Shown piece after piece: positions 7,729 through 14,167 of a stretch of DNA of 17,465 bases. The notes beneath the pieces were generated by a model. That model was not told where the DNA came from, ran no database searches, and saw only the letters and a program-made list of their open reading frames with translations. Both the position numbers and the translations under genes were made by a program. The first letter of the stretch is position 1, and the number at the start of each line of letters is the position of its first letter. Origin of the DNA: CAWKDC01 sp964383495 (GTDB lineage: Bacteria > Pseudomonadota > Gammaproteobacteria > JABCZS01); the NCBI GenBank assembly GCA_964383495.1, contig CAYLHG010000022.1, positions 1 through 17,465 on the forward strand, in the 5' to 3' direction.

Positions 7729-8961
7729 ATGCCTATAGACCAAGGTATTTTACAGCGCTTGAGAAATAATGATGAAAGTCTTTTTGAGTTAGATTTAAGC
7801 GATAACAAATTAAATAATCAAGATATTCTAACATTATATGAAGCATTAAAAACGAATACAGCTTTGCTTTCGCTTAACTTTGCTTGGAACCAAATCGGCG
7901 CTGAAGGAGCCAAAGCCTTAGCGCAGAATCAAACGCTGGCTTCGCTTAACTTTTATAATAACCAAATCGGCGACGAAGGAGCCAAAGCCTTAGCGCAGCA
8001 TCAAACACTGACTTCGCTTTACCTTTACGGTAACCAAATCGGCGATGAAGGAGCCAAAGCCTTAGCGCAGCATCAAACGCTGGTTTCGCTTTGCCTTATG
8101 AATAACCGAATCGGCGATGAAGGAGCCAAAGCCTTAGCGCAGCATCAAACGCTGACTTGGCTTGACCTTAGCGAGAACAACATTGGCGATGAAGGCGCCA
8201 AAGCCTTTTTAAACAATAACACACTGATGGTTCTTCGCTTGAATAATAATCGAATCAGCTTTCGGGTTGCAAGGCAGCTTCAATCTCACCTAACAGAAAA
8301 CAGTGAGCCAACCCAAGTACTCATTCGATTCTGTCGGTTAAAATGTCTTGTTGAAGTTTCAGGATTATTGGCTAGAGGCGTTAAACCTTATGGACGATTC
8401 ATTGACGATAACTTAAAGGATTGGGAGGGAACCTTACTCCACCTCGCTGTTAGACTTAAAAATAAAGCACTGTTAGATTTATTGCTCAAAAATGGTGGAG
8501 GCATGCTGCAGCGTGCAAGAAATAGAGACGGTCTCACCTACATCGAACTCGCAAGACAGCTGGATTTTGATATTGATGCTGAACAAACACCCGCCCAGAG
8601 CGAACTTGAAAGATTAAGAGCTGAGATTCAGGCATTAAAGGCTAAAAACAATACACTACAAGAAGAAGTAACGAAATTTCAAATCTTTGAAGCAAAATTT
8701 CAGCAAGCCCAAACGCAACTTGAAGCAGCACGCAAAGCACATACCAAAGAAAAAGAAGCACTCGCCGCTCAGTTAGCGCGACTAGCTGCTGAGCTTGTTG
8801 CTTCTCAAGCACAACAGCTAGACGCAAAAGAATTAAGTGCAAATCATGCCAGCAGTAGTGCGAGCGCTAGTAGTTCATCTACCTTGAAAGGTATTTTTAA
8901 CAGCCAATGGAAAGGGAAAACCCCTATGCGAAATCCTGCAGCTGGGCCTTCACATCCATAA
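7729..8961 (+). CDS. LRR (GALA-like) - ankyrin-like - coiled-coil protein, putative effector
   Basis: This 410-residue protein has no signal peptide or membrane segment. Residues about 18-182 are leucine-rich repeats. Five are exact 24-residue units with consensus LxxLxLxxNxIGDEGAKALA, which resembles the GALA LRRs of Ralstonia type III effectors and the ribonuclease-inhibitor class. Residues about 210-283 look like one or two degenerate ankyrin repeats (TLLHLAVRLKNKALLDLLLK, then NRDGLTYIELAR). Residues about 290-368 form a heptad-rich coiled coil. Residues 371-384 are Ser/Ala-rich, followed by a basic, Pro-rich tail ending GPSHP. No F-box is recognisable. All modules are protein-binding, so an adaptor or secreted effector is plausible, but no catalytic domain is visible. 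Start ATG 7729 has GGGG seven bases upstream. It converges on the membrane-protein gene, 28 bases away. Confidence 0.85.
   Translation: MPIDQGILQRLRNNDESLFELDLSDNKLNNQDILTLYEALKTNTALLSLNFAWNQIGAEGAKALAQNQTLASLNFYNNQIGDEGAKALAQHQTLTSLYLYGNQIGDEGAKALAQHQTLVSLCLMNNRIGDEGAKALAQHQTLTWLDLSENNIGDEGAKAFLNNNTLMVLRLNNNRISFRVARQLQSHLTENSEPTQVLIRFCRLKCLVEVSGLLARGVKPYGRFIDDNLKDWEGTLLHLAVRLKNKALLDLLLKNGGGMLQRARNRDGLTYIELARQLDFDIDAEQTPAQSELERLRAEIQALKAKNNTLQEEVTKFQIFEAKFQQAQTQLEAARKAHTKEKEALAAQLARLAAELVASQAQQLDAKELSANHASSSASASSSSTLKGIFNSQWKGKTPMRNPAAGPSHP
7861..8220 (+). repeat. Five in-phase 72-bp tandem repeats encoding LRRs
   Basis: Units begin at 7861, 7933, 8005, 8077 and 8149, and each encodes 24 residues. 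The block GGAGCCAAAGCCTTAGCGCA is identical in the first four units (its GCC at 7909, 7981, 8053 and 8125). The fifth unit starts to diverge (GGC for GGA, then TTTTTA). Differences cluster in the 5' half of each unit. A degenerate sixth copy follows. Confidence 0.9.
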
Positions 8962-8989
8962 TATGCGCCCCTACAAAGAGGTGTCTTGA

Positions 8990-10477
8990 TTACTGAATCA
9001 CACTTTCTTTATTCACCACAATAATCGTCACGCCATCGTGCCGTTTATTTTCAAATGTCACTTTTTCATATTGTCCAAAATGCTGTGCGATGTATTCAGT
9101 AACTTCTGGTGTGTCTTTTTCATGATACAAAGCCACAATATCTTTCCCCGAAAAATCACGTTTCATTTCAGCATCCGTTTCCTCAAATGCTTCAAAACGT
9201 TGAGCATAATAAGCGACATGCTTTTCATTAATGTAAATATGCGCATCAGGCTTTGCATGCTGTTGTATCCACACGCCGGCCTCTCGTAAATATTCTTTAC
9301 TGTATCCAAAAGACGTAACGCCAGAAACAAATAAAGTGATCAAAAGCAATACCATCAGCGGAAACATCCACGGTTTTCCTAAGAAAGAGCCGTTACCGCG
9401 TGAGGCCGCAATGTGATGGATTGCAAACGGAACAAATGTTAAACATAATAAGGCTAAAGGGACTACATAGCGACTGCTTAAAAAATACATTTTCAAAAAG
9501 AACGTCAATACAATCAGTGCGGCAATTCCGATAAAGAGATATACATATCGCTTTGTTAAAGAATGTGTAAACAAACGTTGTGAAACAGTGATGCTTCCCA
9601 ATAATACATACAAAGGTGTCACCACTTTCGCCCACATGTAGATTAAGTAAGTAACCAGTGCACCGAATAGTGCAATGGCGCCATGTTTGATCTTCAACTC
9701 ATGTGAAAAAACTTGCGATAATCCTTCTGCACGTTGCATATAAGTATCACTTAATCGCATCATTTCATGAAAATATACAGGCAATTCATGAATGCGCCCT
9801 AACCAAACCATTTTGTCGGTAATACTGGCATATACACCTACCGCAGCGCCCATGATAATAAATAAGGACTGAAAACGTAGCAAATCTATCATAGAGCGGC
9901 GTGGTTTCAATATTAATAATCCAAAAGGCGCTAACACCATAAATACAATGGCTTCTACGCGAAATAGAAAAGCAACACTCATGGTGAGTGTCCACAAGAT
10001 AATATCTCGCCATGCACGCTGTGCATGGAAACGGCTGAGCGCGTAAATTCCCCAAAACAGCATGCCCCATAACCCAACATCACGAATAATGTATTCACGG
10101 TAGTCGTTAATCGAGGGGTAAATCAACATCACTAGCGCTGCCAACCATTGAATGCTGCGGTTTCCGCCAGCTTGTTGTATCACTGTGACAAAACCCGTTA
10201 TTAATAAAGCATAGAAAGAAGCATTAATCAGCACCGCGGCATGGTCAAAGGAAAACCCTAGCGCATGAACGCCGGCAATCAACGCTGCGTAGGCAGGCCA
10301 GGGGTAATGCGCCAGCGCTTCACGCCAAGCGCCTTCGCTCATCAAATGAGCTTGCGTCACGTACAAAATGCCGTCTGAGTTGATGAGCGCGTTCCAGCCG
10401 AGTAACAACGTAAGGATGAAGCTCGTGAGGGCTGCAAACCAGCGGCAATCTTGTTCAAAAAAGGTTAAGTGTGTCAT
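8990..10477 (-). CDS. Polytopic membrane protein, GT-C (PMT/ArnT-like) glycosyltransferase candidate
   Basis: This 495-residue protein has about ten to twelve hydrophobic helices, beginning around residues 13-30. The first extracytoplasmic loop contains NSDGILYV with D35, in the position where polyprenyl-phosphate-sugar-dependent GT-C enzymes keep their catalytic acidic residue. A WRE...YPWPAYAALIAG stretch follows, as in family 39 and ArnT-like proteins. The last 90 residues are hydrophilic (EAGVWIQQHAKPDAHIYIN), like the periplasmic C-terminal domain of those enzymes. Such proteins transfer sugars from undecaprenyl-phosphate donors to lipid A, glycans or proteins in the periplasm. Acceptor and donor are not evident. 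It is the only minus-strand gene here and shares its upstream region with the divergent operator/leader unit. ATG (complement of 10475-10477) has no clear Shine-Dalgarno sequence. A non-enzymatic membrane protein cannot be excluded. Confidence 0.65.
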   Translation of the reverse strand: MTHLTFFEQDCRWFAALTSFILTLLLGWNALINSDGILYVTQAHLMSEGAWREALAHYPWPAYAALIAGVHALGFSFDHAAVLINASFYALLITGFVTVIQQAGGNRSIQWLAALVMLIYPSINDYREYIIRDVGLWGMLFWGIYALSRFHAQRAWRDIILWTLTMSVAFLFRVEAIVFMVLAPFGLLILKPRRSMIDLLRFQSLFIIMGAAVGVYASITDKMVWLGRIHELPVYFHEMMRLSDTYMQRAEGLSQVFSHELKIKHGAIALFGALVTYLIYMWAKVVTPLYVLLGSITVSQRLFTHSLTKRYVYLFIGIAALIVLTFFLKMYFLSSRYVVPLALLCLTFVPFAIHHIAASRGNGSFLGKPWMFPLMVLLLITLFVSGVTSFGYSKEYLREAGVWIQQHAKPDAHIYINEKHVAYYAQRFEAFEETDAEMKRDFSGKDIVALYHEKDTPEVTEYIAQHFGQYEKVTFENKRHDGVTIIVVNKESVIQ

Positions 10478-10516
10478 GGGGTTAAAGATAGCATATAAAT
10501 GAGGGGAACTGTGATA

Positions 10517-10531
10517 TTAGCAAATTGCTAA
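10517..10531. promoter_or_regulatory. Operator dyad 1, TTAGC-N5-GCTAA
   Basis: TTAGCAAATTGCTAA is a perfect dyad centred on 10524, lying just upstream of the TTGACA box. It has the same half-sites and spacing as dyad 2. It could also affect the divergent membrane-protein gene. The XRE protein encoded downstream is the obvious candidate ligand. Confidence 0.65.
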
Positions 10532-10536
10532 TTGTC

Positions 10537-10564
10537 TTGACAAATATTAGCTATATGCTAATAT
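10537..10564 (+). promoter_or_regulatory. Sigma-70 promoter for the structured leader/XRE gene
   Basis: TTGACA (10537-10542, perfect consensus) and TAATAT (10559-10564) are separated by 16 bases. The -10 box lies inside dyad 2, the usual layout for negative autoregulation. Transcription would start near 10571, about 175 bases before the chosen start of the regulator. Confidence 0.65.
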
Positions 10565-10565
10565 T
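10543..10565. promoter_or_regulatory. Operator dyad 2 covering the -10 box
   Basis: AATATTAGC (10543-10551) and GCTAATATT (10557-10565) form nine-base perfect arms around TATAT. Its core TTAGC-N5-GCTAA (10547-10561) matches dyad 1, and the two centres are exactly 30 bases apart, about three helical turns, so both sites lie on the same DNA face. Confidence 0.65.
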
Positions 10566-10570
10566 GAATT

Positions 10571-10719
10571 GTGAAGCAGTGAAGCCACACCTTGGGCTGG
10601 TAGTGTGTTTATTGCGATGGTCGAGGAAGCATGTCTTTGCAGCCGGCAATGCCGGCAGGAATGTCAAGTGGAGATTGACATGCTTAACCCCCTTCCTGAT
10701 AGGGCGGGGGCCTCTTTTT
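10571..10719 (+). ncRNA. Candidate structured leader RNA or small RNA (unassigned)
   Basis: About 150 bases between the promoter and the regulator gene have no convincing ORF but strong pairing. CACAC (10586-10590) pairs with GTGTG (10603-10607). AAGCATGTC (10627-10635) pairs perfectly with GACATGCTT (10677-10685) and encloses the hairpin GCCGGC-AAT-GCCGGC (10642-10656). A GC-rich hairpin followed by CCTCTTTTT closes the segment. It could be a free small RNA, or a leader that controls read-through into the XRE gene by attenuation. I cannot match it to a known riboswitch or RNA family. Ends are estimated from the promoter and terminator. Confidence 0.45.
10688..10719 (+). terminator. Intrinsic-terminator-like hairpin before the XRE gene
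   Basis: CCCCC (10688-10692) pairs with GGGGG (10706-10710). Within it CCT (10695-10697) pairs with AGG (10701-10703) over a GAT loop, leaving a small internal mismatch. CCTCTTTTT (10711-10719) follows directly. An ATG at 10720 abuts the T-run, so the 3' arm would also hide any ribosome site for that ATG. Confidence 0.55.
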
Positions 10720-10746
10720 ATGCGGACATCTTCACACGGGATACGT

Positions 10747-11085
10747 ATGGCGCTAGACGACGTACAATTTATTCCCTCATCTGGCGAACCTCAATGGGCC
10801 GTGTTGCCTTATGGCGACTATTTAAAATTGGTTTTCCTTGCAAAACAACCGGATATTAAACCGGTGCTGTTGCCTGAGGCGTTTGCCTTTAGAGTAACAT
10901 CAGGAGAAAGCCCCATTCGAGTTTGGCGCGAGTATCGAGGGCTCTCTCAAGCCGCTTTGGCAAAAGCTGCGGGTATCAGTGTGCCTTATCTTTCTCAATT
11001 AGAAAGCCAAATCCGTTCTGGTAGCAAAAAAGTATTGAAAAAGATTGCTGAAAGCCTTAATCTAAGGGTAGATGCGCTGATTTAG
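10747..11085 (+). CDS. Phd/YefM-like plus XRE helix-turn-helix antitoxin-type regulator
   Basis: This 112-residue protein has an N-terminal segment (VQFIPSSGEPQWAVLPYGDYLKL, in two parts about 6-16 and 17-28) that resembles Phd/YefM or YafN antitoxins. Its C-terminal Cro/CI-type HTH is at about 60-112 (LSQAALAKAAGISVPYLSQ as recognition unit, 66-84). This architecture is common in antitoxins of RelE/ParE-type modules that repress their own promoter. No toxin ORF lies on either side, so it appears orphan. The frame stays open upstream to 10525, but that would run through the promoter and leader. ATG 10747, with GGG about six bases upstream, fits the family N terminus best, and ATG 10720 is possible. 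It is probably autoregulated through the two upstream dyads. Confidence 0.8.
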   Translation: MALDDVQFIPSSGEPQWAVLPYGDYLKLVFLAKQPDIKPVLLPEAFAFRVTSGESPIRVWREYRGLSQAALAKAAGISVPYLSQLESQIRSGSKKVLKKIAESLNLRVDALI

Positions 11086-11097
11086 CAATCCAAACTA

Positions 11098-11126
11098 TTG
11101 TAATTGTCAGTACACTTGCTTATAAT
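11098..11126 (+). promoter_or_regulatory. Promoter candidate for the small membrane protein
   Basis: A perfect TATAAT (11121-11126) has TTGTAA (11098-11103) 17 bases upstream. A strong AGGAGG ribosome site (11139-11144) follows, four bases before the ATG at 11149. Confidence 0.5.
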
Positions 11127-11148
11127 AATCATAATAACAGGAGGCGAA

Positions 11149-11745
11149 ATGCCGAAGATCTTGCCTAAACATGACAAAATAGACATTGCGGTAGGCGCCG
11201 GCTTGGTTTCGTTTTACGCATTTGCGGCGTGGATCTTAACCGGCGGACATGGTTTTCGTGGGCATCAAGCTTGGTTTTTTCATATGCGTGATGGGGAAAG
11301 AGCAGTTTTAGACTGGGAGCCCGAAGCATCTGCAGCAGCCATGGCCGTTGTGGGTTTGGTTGTAGCGGGGCTTTACTATGCCTCACTCAGGTTGCGCGAA
11401 TATAACGGTTTTAGCCCCACACGCCCCTCTTACGAAGCCTACACTAAAGCATGGAGCCATGCCCGAGAAAGTGAGAACTTCAGCCGGGCTGAAACTGTGC
11501 TTTTGTTTTCCACACAGCGGCCTGCGTTAGCCGTCATTGCGCTGATTGGCATTCCTTTTTTAATGGCAAGGTTTGTCGCAGAAGAAACGCCCATTTCTGA
11601 CTTTAGCACGATGCTAACTGTCTGCTGCTCGTTATTGACGGCCCAGGCTGTTTGGGCGGCGCACTACTATATATGGGGCAAGGCGTTTAAAGCTTCTGGT
11701 GAATTTTCACAGCCTGACGCACCATATAAACAAATGGTTAACTAA
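11149..11745 (+). CDS. Small four-helix membrane protein of unknown function
   Basis: This 198-residue protein is not one I recognise. Four hydrophobic segments are visible, at approximately residues 12-32 (GAGLVSFYAFAAWIL), 62-80 (AAAMAVVGLVVAGLYYASL), 121-139 (ALAVIALIGIPFLMARFVA) and 153-175 (MLTVCCSLLTAQAVWAAHYY). A soluble loop of about 40 residues rich in Ser, Glu and Arg lies between helices 2 and 3. There is no signal peptide. I chose ATG 11149 because of the AGGAGG at 11139-11144. The frame opens earlier, at 11104, but that extension would cross the TATAAT box. It lies 63 bases after the XRE gene with its own promoter, so a functional link is possible but not shown. Confidence 0.7.
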   Translation: MPKILPKHDKIDIAVGAGLVSFYAFAAWILTGGHGFRGHQAWFFHMRDGERAVLDWEPEASAAAMAVVGLVVAGLYYASLRLREYNGFSPTRPSYEAYTKAWSHARESENFSRAETVLLFSTQRPALAVIALIGIPFLMARFVAEETPISDFSTMLTVCCSLLTAQAVWAAHYYIWGKAFKASGEFSQPDAPYKQMVN

Positions 11746-11769
11746 CTTATTCCATTCGAACCGAGCCTA

Positions 11770-11778
11770 TGTTATGAT
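11770..11778 (+). promoter_or_regulatory. Extended -10 promoter candidate for the hldE-pyrB operon
   Basis: TGT followed by TATGAT (hexamer 11773-11778) fits an extended -10 element. TTCCAT (11750-11755), 17 bases upstream, is only a weak -35 match. GGGC follows the hexamer. The arrangement resembles the element before ilvE, so the two LPS operons may share regulation. Confidence 0.45.
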
Positions 11779-11809
11779 GGGCAATCTTTAGGCCTTTCAG
11801 GAAAATAGG

Positions 11810-13219
11810 ATGCAACTACTTGATTTTTCAAAGAAGCATGTACTTGTTGTCGGCGATGTCATGTTAGATTGTTACTGGGATGGTCAGGCCACACGTATTT
11901 CTCCTGAGGCTCCTGTGCCAGTAGTGCGCGTTAATGGGCAACGGCAAGTGCCAGGTGGCGCTGCAAACGTAGCGATGAATATTGCTGCATTGGGTGCCCA
12001 AGTAACGTTGATCGGCGCTGTGGGGCAGGACGAAGCAGCAGCTACATTGAAATTTCAGCTTGAATCGAAAGGCGTGCGTTTTCTTCCTGTAGTCACCAAG
12101 GCACCAACCACATTAAAATGGCGCGTACTGAGCCACCATCAGCAACTCATTCGTTTAGATTTTGAAGAGCACCAACCTGTTGCTGAGTTAAGCGAAGCCT
12201 TGGTTCACACATTTACTTCTGCAATGCATGTGGATGCCATTATTTTTTCTGATTACGGCAAAGGGGTACTGGTCCATTCAGCACAATTAATTGACATTGC
12301 AAAACAACATGGGAAGCCCGTATTTGTAGACCCTAAAACGAATGATTACCGTTGTTACCAGGGCGCACGTGTTATCACCCCGAACTGGAAAGAATTTGAA
12401 CAAGTAGTAGGTCCAATTGTTTCAGAAGATGACATGCTCATTAAAGCGCGTGCATTAATTCAAGCACATGCTTTGGAAGCGTTGTTGATTACGCGTGGCG
12501 AAGCGGGCATGGTATTGGTAACTTGCGAAGATATTTTTTATTTCAAAGCGGCTGCGCGGGAAGTATTTGATGTGACGGGCGCGGGTGATACTGTATTGGC
12601 TGTCTTTGCAACATCCACCGCAGCAGGCGCGGCATTGCCGCAAGCAGCGCAATGGGCAAATATTGCGGCTGGTTTAGTGGTAGCAAAATTAGGCACTGCA
12701 ACGGTTTCTTATGAAGAGTTGGAACACGCATTAACGCACACAGATAATGAGAAGATTGTATTTAAAGATCAACTATTGCAGCAAGTAGCGCGCGCGAAAG
12801 CAGCTGGGAAACGCATTGTGATGACGAATGGTTGCTTTGATATTTTGCATGCGGGGCATGTACAATATTTAGCGCAAGCCAAAAAACTAGGTGATTATTT
12901 GATCATTGCAGTGAACGATGATGATTCTGTTCGTCGTTTAAAAGGAAAAACTCGCCCGTTGAATAAATTGGTCGATCGCACGGCGGTGTTAGCAGCGATG
13001 AGTGCTGTAACATGGGTCGTGCCGTTTTCTGAAGATACACCGGCAGCCTTGATTGAAGCGGTATTACCACATGTATTAGTAAAGGGTGGGGATTATCGTG
13101 TAGAACAAATTGCAGGGCATGAAGCTGTGCTAGCTGCAGGGGGTGCTGTTGAAATTTTACCCTTTAAACCAGGTTGTTCAACAACAGGTTTGGTAGAGAA
13201 AATTTTGGGAGATAAATAA
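11810..13219 (+). CDS. hldE: Bifunctional heptose-7-phosphate kinase / heptose-1-phosphate adenylyltransferase
   Basis: HldE phosphorylates D-glycero-D-manno-heptose 7-phosphate at C1 and, after GmhB removes the 7-phosphate, attaches AMP to make ADP-D,D-heptose. It has 469 residues, close to the 477 of E. coli. Residues about 10-310 are a ribokinase/PfkB domain with VPGGAANVAMN near the substrate site, VDPKTNDY (173-180) and GAGDT (257-261) carrying the catalytic D260. Residues about 335-469 are a nucleotidyltransferase domain with TNGCFDILHAGH (339-350), including the HxGH motif. Both domains look complete. ATG 11810 has AGG about eight bases upstream. Its stop overlaps the hldD start by one base (TAATG). 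Confidence 0.96.
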   Translation: MQLLDFSKKHVLVVGDVMLDCYWDGQATRISPEAPVPVVRVNGQRQVPGGAANVAMNIAALGAQVTLIGAVGQDEAAATLKFQLESKGVRFLPVVTKAPTTLKWRVLSHHQQLIRLDFEEHQPVAELSEALVHTFTSAMHVDAIIFSDYGKGVLVHSAQLIDIAKQHGKPVFVDPKTNDYRCYQGARVITPNWKEFEQVVGPIVSEDDMLIKARALIQAHALEALLITRGEAGMVLVTCEDIFYFKAAAREVFDVTGAGDTVLAVFATSTAAGAALPQAAQWANIAAGLVVAKLGTATVSYEELEHALTHTDNEKIVFKDQLLQQVARAKAAGKRIVMTNGCFDILHAGHVQYLAQAKKLGDYLIIAVNDDDSVRRLKGKTRPLNKLVDRTAVLAAMSAVTWVVPFSEDTPAALIEAVLPHVLVKGGDYRVEQIAGHEAVLAAGGAVEILPFKPGCSTTGLVEKILGDK

Positions 13220-14157
13220 TGATTGTGGTGACAGGTGGGGCAGGGTTCATTGGTAGCCAAATTGTAAAAGGTTTGAATGCGATAGGTAGAACAGATATTA
13301 TTGTTGTTGATGATTTGAAAGATGGAAAAAAATTTGTTAATTTAGTAGATCTTCAAATTGCTGACTATGTTGATAAAGATGATTTTTTTACATACCTTGA
13401 CTACACAGAAGAAGAAATAGAAGTGATATTCCATGAAGGTGCTTGTTCAGACACAACTGAATGGGATGGCAAGTACATGATGGAAAATAATTATGATTTT
13501 TCAAAAGCGCTGCTACATTTTTGTTTAGACAATGACATTCAATTTATTTACGCATCCAGCGCCGCAGTATACGGTGGGGGCACAGTATTTAAAGAATCGC
13601 TAGAACATGAAGCGCCTTTAAATGTGTATGGTTATTCTAAATTTTTATTTGATCAATATGTGCGCCGATTATTGCCCGAAGCAGAAAGCCAAATTGTGGG
13701 TTTGCGTTATTTTAATGTGTATGGCCCTAGAGAATCTCATAAAGGCACCATGTCAAGTGTGGCATTTCATCATCACAATCAAATTCGCGATACAGGAAAA
13801 GTAAAATTATTTGAAGGATGTGATGGTTATGGAAATGGAGAACAGCGTCGTGATTTTATATACGTAGATGATGTGGTGAAAGTGAATTTATGGTTTTGGC
13901 AACATCCCAAGGTATCTGGCATTTTTAATTGTGGTACAGGCCGCAGCCAAACATTCAATGATATTGCAACTAGTGTGATTGCTTGGTATGGAAAAGGGGA
14001 AATTGAGTATATTCCTTTCCCTGATCACTTAAAAGGCCGTTATCAAAGTTTTACTGAAGCAGATATTACTTCATTGCGTGCTGCGGGATATAAAGAACCG
14101 TTTGCGACAGTACAAGAAGGTGTGAAGGAATACCTTGATGTCATCGGAAAAAAATAA
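13219..14157 (+). CDS. hldD: ADP-L-glycero-D-manno-heptose-6-epimerase
   Basis: HldD inverts C6 of ADP-D,D-heptose to give ADP-L,D-heptose, the donor used by WaaC and WaaF. It is an extended short-chain dehydrogenase using NADP, with 312 residues (E. coli about 310). The Rossmann motif TGGAGFIGS is at residues 5-13. ASSAAVYG (112-119) and YGYSK (Y137, K141) give the Ser/Tyr/Lys catalytic set. FHEGACSDTTEWDGKYMMENNY is split here as FHEGACSDTTEWDG (71-84) and the following residues, and is highly characteristic of the family. The start overlaps the hldE stop by one base. Confidence 0.96.
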   Translation: MIVVTGGAGFIGSQIVKGLNAIGRTDIIVVDDLKDGKKFVNLVDLQIADYVDKDDFFTYLDYTEEEIEVIFHEGACSDTTEWDGKYMMENNYDFSKALLHFCLDNDIQFIYASSAAVYGGGTVFKESLEHEAPLNVYGYSKFLFDQYVRRLLPEAESQIVGLRYFNVYGPRESHKGTMSSVAFHHHNQIRDTGKVKLFEGCDGYGNGEQRRDFIYVDDVVKVNLWFWQHPKVSGIFNCGTGRSQTFNDIATSVIAWYGKGEIEYIPFPDHLKGRYQSFTEADITSLRAAGYKEPFATVQEGVKEYLDVIGKK

Positions 14158-14167
14158 GGACATTCGC

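Noticed and set aside
8962..8989. Possible bidirectional terminator between the convergent LRR and membrane-protein genes
   Set aside because: CCCCT/AGAGG pairing has a mismatch and no T-run on either strand.
10642..10656. GCCGGC-AAT-GCCGGC hairpin as a dispersed repeat element
   Set aside because: Only one copy occurs in the window and it fits inside a larger stem, so it is treated as part of the leader fold.
10525..10746. N-terminal extension of the XRE ORF back to 10525
   Set aside because: It would begin inside operator dyad 1 and read through the promoter, leader stems and terminator hairpin; the antitoxin-like N terminus starts at 10747.
10605..10859. 84-aa ORF overlapping the leader and XRE gene in another frame
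   Set aside because: No family resemblance, Cys/Arg-rich composition typical of an out-of-frame shadow, and the XRE frame clearly codes.
11082..11088. TTAGCAA near the promoter of the four-helix membrane protein as a third operator
   Set aside because: Only one half-site is present; the matching GCTAA five bases further is missing.
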